The notes below the pieces were generated by a model. The model was not told where the DNA came from. It worked only from the letters and a program-made list of their open reading frames with translations, and made no database searches. This document shows positions 17,803-25,818 of a stretch of DNA of 50,519 nt, piece after piece (within the stretch, counting starts at the first letter, position 1; each line of letters opens with the position of its first letter). A program made the translations under genes and the position numbers. This stretch comes from Anaerolinea sp. (GTDB lineage Bacteria > Chloroflexota > Anaerolineae > Anaerolineales > Villigracilaceae). The stretch covers positions 1 to 50,519 of the forward strand of contig JAIFNG010000043.1 in NCBI GenBank assembly GCA_020047815.1, written 5' to 3'.

Positions 17803-19455
17803 TTATTTTATTAATCCTTTTACTTCTTCAAGAAACTCATCATTGAGGAAATCGCCCTTCTGCATCAGGGATTGTATCTGACCATTGAGCCTGTTCTTTT
17901 CATCAGTTGTAAGTTCTTTTGCCGTTGCCACGATCACGGGGATGGTGGCTGTTTCGGGTTTTGCACGCAATGCTTCGATCACGGAAAACCCGTCCATTTC
18001 CGGCATCATCAGATCAAGCACCACCAGGTCCGGCAGTTCGCGCTGAATGAGCTCCAACCCTTCGCGTCCATTGCCAGCCTCCAAAATGGTGAAATTGCCT
18101 TGTGATTGTAAAATGCGTCGGATCAGCCGGCGAGCTTCTGCGGTATCTTCCACGATCGCGATCTTGGGGAAGCGTTCGGGGGCAACCTGTCGAAGCGCCG
18201 AGAGCAATCCTTCCTGCGGGGTTTCTTCACTGGTCATCAGTTTTACATCGCGCGACCAGTTATCCCCCAAAATGCCAGGCTCTGCCGGCATGGTATGCCC
18301 GGTGCAATTCACCACTACGGTATCACTCGACTTTATAACCCCTGCGCGGATCAATTTGAATAGCCCGGCAAAGGCAACAGCGGCTGCGGGTTCGGCTGAG
18401 ATCCCCTCCATCTTTGCCAGTACGTGCATGGCTCTGAAGGCTTCCTCATCGCTAACACTTTCAAAGGCGCCGTTGGTGCTGTTTACTTCATCCCGCAGAA
18501 TTTGATAGGTGCGCCCCGGGTCTCCGGTGGCGAGCGTTTCAATGCGAGTCTTGGGGGATGTGACAGGCTCTGCTTTTTCCAGCCCTTTTTTCCAACTGTC
18601 CACCATGGGTGCACAGCCCTCTGCCTGGATGGGCGCAAACGCAGGGATACCCTCCACCCACCCCATGTTTTGCATTTCTCGGAATCCTTTGTAAACCCCG
18701 ATGGGCCCCATGCCGCCACTAACGGCTTGTATATACCAGTCAGGGCTGCGCCAGGGTGTATTGGGTGCTGGTCCTTGAATGACGGTCAGCTGCTCTGCAA
18801 TTTCGAAGGCAATTGTTTTCATGGCTTCAATGCAGGTGATGGTGCGGGCGCCCATGTCCTGGTAAAGGTGGCGTTGACGGGCAAATTCAGATGCCACTTG
18901 TTTGCATTGGTCGTAGGATCCGGTGATTTTTATCACCTGGCTTCCATATAACGCGATCTCACGCATTTTCATTGCCGGCACCAGGCTGGTAACAAACGCC
19001 CATAACTTGACCCCGGCGCGGGAGGCATAAGCCGAATAGGAGATCGCAACATTCCCTGTGGATGCCGCCACCATCTCTGTGATCCCGGCTTCTTTAAGCG
19101 CAGCGATCGTAACCGAAGCCTGTCTGTCTTTGAACGAAGCAGTTGGTCCCTGGCGTTCATCCTTGATAAAGATATTTGGACACCCCAGCATCATGCCCAA
19201 ATTTACCGCGCGGATGAGCGGTGTTCCGCCTTCACCGAGTGAGAAATTTATATTTGGGTTGCGCACAGGCAGCAGCTCACGATAACGCCAGAGGTCAAAG
19301 GGACGGGCTGCCAGTTTGGCAGGGAGGGTCTTCCCGATCAGCTCATAATCGTACTCTGCTTCACGCCATTGGCTGCCGCATTTTGGGCATGACACAGATG
19401 CCGGGTAATAAGGCGCGTTGTGCCCGCAATCAATACATTTGATGATAAATGACAC
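17803..19455 (-). CDS. threonine synthase-like PLP enzyme fused to a response-regulator receiver domain
   Basis: A 550-residue fusion. Residues 1-30 carry a four-Cys zinc ribbon (C7, C10, C23, C26). Residues ~60-400 are a fold-type II PLP enzyme of the threonine synthase type, with Lys109 in TASFKDRQ as Schiff-base lysine, STGN at 132-135 and the phosphate-binding SGGMG at 246-250. Such enzymes convert O-phosphohomoserine to threonine. Residues ~430-550 form a complete receiver domain with Asp436/Asp437-equivalent acidic pair (VEDT), phosphoacceptor Asp481 (VVLDLMMPEMDG), Thr511 and Lys533. No stop or frameshift separates the parts. The GTG start has AGGAGG ten bases upstream. It closes the operon 14 nt after the hybrid kinase, whose second receiver is similar in its C-terminal half. 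Allosteric control by phosphorylation is inferred. Confidence 0.9.
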   Translation of the reverse strand: MSFIIKCIDCGHNAPYYPASVSCPKCGSQWREAEYDYELIGKTLPAKLAARPFDLWRYRELLPVRNPNINFSLGEGGTPLIRAVNLGMMLGCPNIFIKDERQGPTASFKDRQASVTIAALKEAGITEMVAASTGNVAISYSAYASRAGVKLWAFVTSLVPAMKMREIALYGSQVIKITGSYDQCKQVASEFARQRHLYQDMGARTITCIEAMKTIAFEIAEQLTVIQGPAPNTPWRSPDWYIQAVSGGMGPIGVYKGFREMQNMGWVEGIPAFAPIQAEGCAPMVDSWKKGLEKAEPVTSPKTRIETLATGDPGRTYQILRDEVNSTNGAFESVSDEEAFRAMHVLAKMEGISAEPAAAVAFAGLFKLIRAGVIKSSDTVVVNCTGHTMPAEPGILGDNWSRDVKLMTSEETPQEGLLSALRQVAPERFPKIAIVEDTAEARRLIRRILQSQGNFTILEAGNGREGLELIQRELPDLVVLDLMMPEMDGFSVIEALRAKPETATIPVIVATAKELTTDEKNRLNGQIQSLMQKGDFLNDEFLEEVKGLIK

Positions 19456-19469
19456 AGTGATGCATCCTC

Positions 19470-22400
19470 CTATTTATTGCTTGCTTGTACCCGTTCCAGT
19501 GAACGATGGATGGAAGAAAGTAATTCTTCCTCGTTGAAGGCGCCTTTTGACAGCAGCTGTTGTCCGAATTCACTCAATTGGTACTTTTGTTCTGGTGTAA
19601 GGTCCATGCGGCTAATGACGATCACCGGAATATCACGCAGTTTTTGAGTTGCCTGCATATTTTCCAGGATTTTAAAACCGTCCATATCGGGCATGAAAAG
19701 GTCAAGCACCACGACATGCGGTGGTTTCTCTGAGGAAATGATTTCCCATCCCATGCGTCCCTCTTCAGCAAGGATGGCCTTGTATTTGCCGTCGTCATTT
19801 AATACTTTATTGATCAGGCGTAAGTCTTCAGGGTTATTATCGATCACCAATACATCATAGATCGAACCGCCGGCATTCAAGCGGTCCAGAGCGCCGACAA
19901 AATCATCTTCCAGGATGGGCTTGACCAGGTAATCTGTGGCGCCAAGATTAAACCCTCTTTCGAGATCCTCGATAATACTGCAGATGATGACGGGGATATC
20001 GCGTGTATCGGGGTCGCTTTTTAGGCTTTCCAGAACTTCCCAGCCATTGATGCCGGGCATCATGACATCCAAAGTTACAGCAAATGGTTTCAACTGCTTA
20101 ACGCGCTCTAAAGCATGGGATGGATCGGTTAACGGGATGATCTCGTATCCCTGGGTGTGTAAATATCTTTCGTAAAGACCGATAACCTGTGGGTCATCGT
20201 CAATGGAAAGGATCACCTTGTTCCCGGTGGAAAAGACGGTGTTTTCCCTTTGCACACGGAAAAGTGGCAGCGTGAAGGTAAATTTGCTCCCCTTGCCTGT
20301 ATCACTGTCGACCCAAATACTCCCTCCATGCATGTTGATGATGTGCTGGCTGATCGAAAGCCCCAGACCTGTGCCGCCTGTCTTGCGCGTGGGTGAAGTG
20401 TCCACTTGTGAGAAGGGTTGGAATAATTTCTCCTGATCCTTTTTGGATATCCCTGGTCCTGTGTCTGTAACGCTGACCCTTACTTCATTGTTCCCCAACT
20501 CATCCGGGTGAAGTCCCACTTCCACGATGATATTGCCTTCATCTGTAAATTTTGCCGCATTGGAAAGCATGTTGATCATGACCTGCCGGACACGGATCGC
20601 ATCAGCGCGCACAGTGGGAAGGTCTGGTTGGATGATACGTTTTATTTGGATCGGCTTATCCTTGATGAGACCGCTCATGGCGGAAAGGACACTGCTCGTG
20701 ATCTCGGATATGTTGACTTCGTCGAATGCCAGTTCCATTTTGCCGGCTTCGATCTTGGAAAGATCAAGAATGTCATTGATCAGCCCAAGCAGGTGTTGAC
20801 CTGAATTATAGATGGCGGTCAGGTCCTGTTGTTGCAATTCTGTGACGGGACCATCAATGCCTTTGATGATCACACGCGAAAAGCCAATGATCGAGTTTAG
20901 CGGCGTGCGCAATTCATGGCTCATGTTCGCCAGGAATTGGCTTTTTAGGCGGTCGATCTCGCGCATTTCCAGGACCGCCTCCTGCGCAAGTTCAAAGGAA
21001 CGCGCATTATCAATGGCTACAGCCACCTGGTCGGCAAGGGTTTGCAGTACGGTGATCTCATCTTCCTCAAACGCACCGGCCTCTTTTGACTGAACATCAA
21101 TTGCGCCAATAATTCGGTTCCCAATGCGCAGAGGGATGGCTGCTTCTGCGCGGGTTTCGGGCAGTAATGGATTAAATTTATGCAAGGGATCGATCTTGAC
21201 ATCATTTACAACCACGGCTTTTCCGTCAAGAGCCACCTTGCCAACGATCGATTTGTCATTCAAGGGAAGCGCGTGTCTATTCCTTTTCATTTCTGCGCCA
21301 GCTTCACCGGTTGATTCCTGCAAAATGGCGTTAAATCCGGTTTCTGCGACAATAAATATGCTCGCATGATAGAAACTAAAGCGCTCAAGGATCAGGTTTA
21401 CGGTCCGGGCAAAGATCGAGTTTAGGTCGAGCGTGGATGTGATGATCTTTCCGATCTCAGAAGATGCGGCCAGGTATTCATTGCGGCGCCGGATGGATTC
21501 CTCGGCATTTTTTCGTTCTGTCACGTCAGAGTGAGACCCAGCCATGCGGACCGCTTTGCCGTTTTTATCGCGGAGAGCTTTGCCGCGGTCCCGGATCCAG
21601 CGCCAGGTACCGTCTTTATGCTGAAGTCTGATCTCAATATCATATGTGTCTGCTTTTCCAGTCAGGTAGTTGTCGAGGGCGGTTGTTGCATGGTCAAGGT
21701 CATCGGGATGGATTAATTTTCTCCAATCTTCAAACCCACTGGTTAACTCGTTTACCTCATAGCCCAACATGGATTTCCAGCGCGGGGAATGATAGATCTC
21801 GTTGGCCGCAATATCCCAATCCCATAAGCCGTCATTCGCCCCCTCTGCTGCCAGAGCATATTGTTCCTGGCTCTTGCGCAGTTCTTCCTCCGATTTTTTT
21901 CGCTCGGTAATGTCACGTGCCACCCAAAATACATTGTTTTCATCGAGTTTTGACAGGTTGGCAAGAAACCAGAAGGTCTTGTTCTCCAGGGTCAGGGGAT
22001 ATTCCAATTGATTGGTTTCCCCGTCATCCAGGGTTTTTCTGATCGCGCTCAGAAAACGGTCAGCTGTTTCTTTTGGAAATACGTCATGTATCAACTGTCC
22101 AAGCAGTTCTTCGAGCGGTTTTACCAGACGCGAAGGGTTGGTGGGGGCAATGCGCATATATCGCCCATCCCGGTCATAGACCAGCACAATATCCTCCATG
22201 GCGGAGAACAGCGCGCGCAAGTCTGCTTCAGATTTGGCAAGAGCTTCTTCAGATTTTTTGCGTTCGGTAATATCCTGGTGCACAGATAGAAAGCCGAGAA
22301 TTTTTCCATTCTCATCAAGGATCGGATTATTTGTCCCCGATATTGAGACAAGACGCCCATCCCTGGTCTTGTTGACAATTTCGCCGGTGACCGTGCCGCC

Positions 22401-23033
22401 ACTGAGAAGCTTTTCCCAAAAATGCCTGTATTGATTATCCGGGATGAGTCCGGATTTTATTATGCGCGGTGTCTTCCCCAATGCTTCATCACTCGTAAAC
22501 CCATATACCTTTTCAAAGCCAGGGTTTATGTATTGGATCACGCCCTGAATGTCAGTAATAAAAACTGCATTATCAATTCGGTCAATTCCGAGTTTGAATT
22601 TTTGTGCTTCCTGAAACAAACGCGCATTTTCAAGGGCAATGGATAGTTGGTCAGAGACTTGTTTTACCAGCAGGATCTCATCAGGGGTCCATTCTCGTTT
22701 GCTGGTTTCATCCACCACGCGCAAGGTTGCCCAGTCTTCATAACCAGATTGGATATTCACGTCATAAGTGGATTTTATATCATCCTTTTCCCGGGTAATG
22801 ACCGGGTCAGGGGGGATCAATCTGCCGGTGTGCCGTGGAAACGGGAAACCCGCTTCATTAACTTTAAATACTGTTGCCAGGCTTTTTCCCTGGGAGGTTG
22901 CAGAATCAGAGGACGAAGACGGCACCTCTTTCTCAACCTTAGGTTCATCCTTCAGTTTTGAGTTGCTGTCTTCAGGAGTAATCCCTTTGAATAAATTGTC
23001 AAGCCGCTTGTCTATTTTCGGTTTCTTTGACAT
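19470..23033 (-). CDS. hybrid histidine kinase, half-GAF/PAS/PAS/PAS/GAF/HisKA/HATPase/REC/REC
   Basis: A 1187-residue soluble kinase and the only kinase of the operon. Residues 1-85 are a charged disordered region. Residues ~90-145 are a C-terminal GAF half (REWTPDEILLVKQVSDQLSIALENARL) like that in the sensors. Three PAS domains follow (about 148-258, 265-378, 390-510, each ending DITERK or DVTERK), then a complete GAF (525-685), HisKA with His706 in MSHELRTPLNS, and HATPase_c (about 810-925; NMLSNAAKF, DTGPGI, GTGLGLS). Receiver 1 (~940-1055) has Asp989 and receiver 2 (~1060-1180) has Asp1111. The ATG at 23033 has AGGAG ten bases upstream, inside parA, and overlaps that gene by 35 nt. Confidence 0.93.
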   Translation of the reverse strand: MSKKPKIDKRLDNLFKGITPEDSNSKLKDEPKVEKEVPSSSSDSATSQGKSLATVFKVNEAGFPFPRHTGRLIPPDPVITREKDDIKSTYDVNIQSGYEDWATLRVVDETSKREWTPDEILLVKQVSDQLSIALENARLFQEAQKFKLGIDRIDNAVFITDIQGVIQYINPGFEKVYGFTSDEALGKTPRIIKSGLIPDNQYRHFWEKLLSGGTVTGEIVNKTRDGRLVSISGTNNPILDENGKILGFLSVHQDITERKKSEEALAKSEADLRALFSAMEDIVLVYDRDGRYMRIAPTNPSRLVKPLEELLGQLIHDVFPKETADRFLSAIRKTLDDGETNQLEYPLTLENKTFWFLANLSKLDENNVFWVARDITERKKSEEELRKSQEQYALAAEGANDGLWDWDIAANEIYHSPRWKSMLGYEVNELTSGFEDWRKLIHPDDLDHATTALDNYLTGKADTYDIEIRLQHKDGTWRWIRDRGKALRDKNGKAVRMAGSHSDVTERKNAEESIRRRNEYLAASSEIGKIITSTLDLNSIFARTVNLILERFSFYHASIFIVAETGFNAILQESTGEAGAEMKRNRHALPLNDKSIVGKVALDGKAVVVNDVKIDPLHKFNPLLPETRAEAAIPLRIGNRIIGAIDVQSKEAGAFEEDEITVLQTLADQVAVAIDNARSFELAQEAVLEMREIDRLKSQFLANMSHELRTPLNSIIGFSRVIIKGIDGPVTELQQQDLTAIYNSGQHLLGLINDILDLSKIEAGKMELAFDEVNISEITSSVLSAMSGLIKDKPIQIKRIIQPDLPTVRADAIRVRQVMINMLSNAAKFTDEGNIIVEVGLHPDELGNNEVRVSVTDTGPGISKKDQEKLFQPFSQVDTSPTRKTGGTGLGLSISQHIINMHGGSIWVDSDTGKGSKFTFTLPLFRVQRENTVFSTGNKVILSIDDDPQVIGLYERYLHTQGYEIIPLTDPSHALERVKQLKPFAVTLDVMMPGINGWEVLESLKSDPDTRDIPVIICSIIEDLERGFNLGATDYLVKPILEDDFVGALDRLNAGGSIYDVLVIDNNPEDLRLINKVLNDDGKYKAILAEEGRMGWEIISSEKPPHVVVLDLFMPDMDGFKILENMQATQKLRDIPVIVISRMDLTPEQKYQLSEFGQQLLSKGAFNEEELLSSIHRSLERVQASNK

Positions 23034-23787
23034 ATTCGATTAACTCCTGGGCAAGGATATGATATTGTGTGGCACCGCGCGCGCCGGGCTTGTAACTTGA
23101 GATCGGCATGCCTGCTATGGAACTTTCGCGCAATTTTGTGTCCATTTCAATAACCGTGTTGAATACTCCTTCGCCAAATGTTGAGCGGAGTTGGTCATGA
23201 ATATTGCGATGTGTGCGATTTCTATTATCCAGCATTGTGATGAGGATCCGGTACGCAAGACCCGGGTTATCCTCTTCCCGGATACGGCGGACGAGATTCA
23301 TCATATTCCGCAGAGCATACGCCGAGAAGTATTCCGCCTGTGTTGGGATAAGCAAAAGGTCTGCCGCAGTGAGTGCGTTTTGGGTGATTGCGCCGAGCGC
23401 AGTGGGACAGTCGAGCAGGATGTACTCATATTGAATATCAGTTGTGTTGGCAATTGCCCGTTTAAGAATGGTGGTGTAATTCGTTCGCATCGGCAGGAAC
23501 TGCTCGGAGGTCTCAACCCGCAGGCTGGATGGGATCAGGTCAAGTTTATCCACATCTGTTTTTCGCCGTACGCTTAATAGCGAAGCGTTGTCCAGCATGA
23601 TACTGCTCGATGTATACTCAGAATCTCCTGGTTCAAATCCAAGCGCAAGCGTGAGGTTGGCTTGCGCGTCAAGGTCAATAAGCAGGACGCGGTAACCCAG
23701 ATCAACAAGGGCAGCCCCAAGCGAGATGGTGGTTGTGGTTTTTGCCACGCCGCCTTTTTCATTGGATATAGCGATAATTTTTGTCAT
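22999..23787 (-). CDS. ParA/Soj-type partitioning ATPase
   Basis: A 262-residue deviant-Walker P-loop ATPase. The N-terminus has KGGVAKTT at 11-18 with the signature lysine, then LLIDLDAQAN (switch I / A' region) near 35-44 and YILLDCPT as Walker B. The C-terminal part contains the TMLDNRNRTHRNIHDQL region seen in Soj/ParA. ParA proteins position chromosomes, plasmids or large protein assemblies on the nucleoid. No parB or parS-like gene is adjacent; instead it sits between the last sensor (18-nt gap) and the kinase (35-nt overlap). By analogy with ParC-like proteins that place chemosensory arrays, it may localise this sensory complex; that is inference. Confidence 0.92.
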   Translation of the reverse strand: MTKIIAISNEKGGVAKTTTTISLGAALVDLGYRVLLIDLDAQANLTLALGFEPGDSEYTSSSIMLDNASLLSVRRKTDVDKLDLIPSSLRVETSEQFLPMRTNYTTILKRAIANTTDIQYEYILLDCPTALGAITQNALTAADLLLIPTQAEYFSAYALRNMMNLVRRIREEDNPGLAYRILITMLDNRNRTHRNIHDQLRSTFGEGVFNTVIEMDTKLRESSIAGMPISSYKPGARGATQYHILAQELIEYVKETENRQAA

Positions 23788-23805
23788 GGTTGTTTTTTTC
23801 CAATT

Positions 23806-25755
23806 CTATTTATCTGGTGGGGGTGCAATTTTTTTGGGGACGATCTCAACTCTTGTCGCGCTCAAGGCCTGGCGCAGTTCTTCGATGGCGGTCTTGATCA
23901 TTTCCTGTGGGTCGTTGGTACTGCGTATCTTGGTGGTAATGTCTGATACGAGGTGTTCGCGTTCGGCGCGGCGGTTTGTCTCATCAAAGAGGCGGGCATT
24001 TTCAGCAGATAGCGCAACTCGTTCCGCCACAGCTTTGATCAGATCCATTTTATCTGTGCCGATCCGCTCATTTTGAGGGGCTTGCACAGACAGGGTTCCA
24101 ATTATTTCGCCGTGCAAGCTGATCGGGACGTTGATTTCATGCCGGTCTGCCTTGCCTTCGCTCCTGGCAGGTTCCACGTCTTTGCTCAGGGGGATGGCAC
24201 CGGTGGTTGAATAGCGATATCCGGTTAGTTTCTCCTCTTTTGGCAGGTGGGTCCATGATTCACGTATATACTGGCGTTGTATGGCTTCAAACTCCGCGAT
24301 CGCTTTTTGGCTTTGGTCAAAAAGACGCGCATTTTGAATGGCAAGACTGACCTGGTCGGCTAGTGTGGATAGGGTAATAAAGTCCTCATCGGTAAAAATA
24401 CCCAGTTCTGTGCTCTGAATATCCAATACACCGATGACATCATCCCCCGTCTTGAGCGGCAGTGCCATCTCAGATTGGGTGGCAGGCAGCTCCGGGTTTG
24501 TAAAGTAATTTGCATCCTCTCCTACGTTCAATGCAATGCGCGATTTACCAGTTTGGGATACATATCCTACGATGCCCTGTTCGCCGATCTTGAGCTGATG
24601 ATGGCGCCGGATCATTTTCCTGCCGCCTTCACTGTTTGCCGCGCTTAGCACGGCATACTGGTTGCCAGCTTCGACCAGGAAAATACCGACATGGTAAAAG
24701 CCAAAATTCTGACTGATTGCTTCCGAGATCAGGGGCAGTAATTCCTGTAAATTTTGAACGGATGTAATGGCGTTTGAGACCCGGGTGATCGATTCAAATT
24801 GTCTGGCACGCTTCTCATTGAGGGCACTTACTTTTTGTAATTCAAATGTGCGCTCAGCAACACCCTGTTCCAGGTTTTGAATTAAGTTCTGGAGTTTGCC
24901 GGACATCGTATTGAATATTTGGATCAGGTTAAAAGCTTCCTTGCTGTCTCCTGCCAGCGAGATTGGGATGGCTTGAAGGTTTGATTCAGATATTTGTGCA
25001 ATTTGGGAAACCACCCCGCTTAGCACAACAGATGGACGCGAGAGCCGATATCCAAAAAGCCAGGCCAGCAATGTGATAAGCGGTATGGTGATACCAAAAT
25101 AGATCAAGACCTGCCGGATCATGTTTTTTCTTGCATTGATGACCGTTTCTGCATTCATGTCTACACCCAGTATGGATTCAAGACTTCCATCCTTGGTATA
25201 GATGGGTGTGTAGGCGGAAAGAACGGATCCAAACTCGTCAGTATAAATATCATTTTCCACCACCGTGCCGGATGGCGCAGAAAAGGTTGCCAACAGCAGG
25301 TCCGTCGGTTGTTCATACTGAATTACCCCGGGAGGGTCAGGTTCGTAACCCGGGATGCCGGCATCCATGTAAAAATAAATGATCCCGTCTTTATTCTGCC
25401 GCATGGTATAGATGTTAATGACATCCTCACCGGCATTAATAATATCGGAAAGTTCTTTTTGGTACTTAATATAGGACTTGTTTTCAAGATCTGTTCTATC
25501 CACCACTGTGGCAAGTTCTTCCGGGTCAAGTTGAACCGCCGCAATGTCTGCAATATCCCTCAGGCGTAGCTTTATGTCTTCCTGAATCTGATTGCTGAAG
25601 TTTGTATAAAATATGCCGGTAACCATTGCACTGGCAACAACTCCAAACACAATCAAACCGATCGTGATGGTTGATTGCAAACTGGTATAACGTTGTCTTG
25701 GCTGGTTCTCCACGAAATGACTCCTTGCAAATGCTTTATTTTCTGATAAAGGCAC
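23806..25755 (-). CDS. GAF sensor protein A: membrane sensor with periplasmic Cache-like domain
   Basis: A 649-residue protein. Transmembrane segments at about 29-50 and 213-235 bracket a ~160-residue external domain with Cache-like features (YFYMDAGIPGYEPDPPG, AYTPIYTKDGSLESILGVDM). A HAMP-like linker (236-290) and coiled coil follow. The GAF domain is ~333-486, with a variant NPELPATQSE at 420-429 (Gln for Arg). The linker has the shared W/GYxY features, the GAF half is ~538-592 and the terminal segment ~600-640. There is no kinase, cyclase or MCP domain. It is the sensor nearest the ParA and kinase genes, 63 nt after sensor B. Confidence 0.88.
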   Translation of the reverse strand: MPLSENKAFARSHFVENQPRQRYTSLQSTITIGLIVFGVVASAMVTGIFYTNFSNQIQEDIKLRLRDIADIAAVQLDPEELATVVDRTDLENKSYIKYQKELSDIINAGEDVINIYTMRQNKDGIIYFYMDAGIPGYEPDPPGVIQYEQPTDLLLATFSAPSGTVVENDIYTDEFGSVLSAYTPIYTKDGSLESILGVDMNAETVINARKNMIRQVLIYFGITIPLITLLAWLFGYRLSRPSVVLSGVVSQIAQISESNLQAIPISLAGDSKEAFNLIQIFNTMSGKLQNLIQNLEQGVAERTFELQKVSALNEKRARQFESITRVSNAITSVQNLQELLPLISEAISQNFGFYHVGIFLVEAGNQYAVLSAANSEGGRKMIRRHHQLKIGEQGIVGYVSQTGKSRIALNVGEDANYFTNPELPATQSEMALPLKTGDDVIGVLDIQSTELGIFTDEDFITLSTLADQVSLAIQNARLFDQSQKAIAEFEAIQRQYIRESWTHLPKEEKLTGYRYSTTGAIPLSKDVEPARSEGKADRHEINVPISLHGEIIGTLSVQAPQNERIGTDKMDLIKAVAERVALSAENARLFDETNRRAEREHLVSDITTKIRSTNDPQEMIKTAIEELRQALSATRVEIVPKKIAPPPDK

Positions 25756-25818
25756 AATAAATTTGTTTGTCAGGTCCTTACGTTGAAACTGACTGGCGCT
25801 CTCTTTTTGTAAAAGGTT

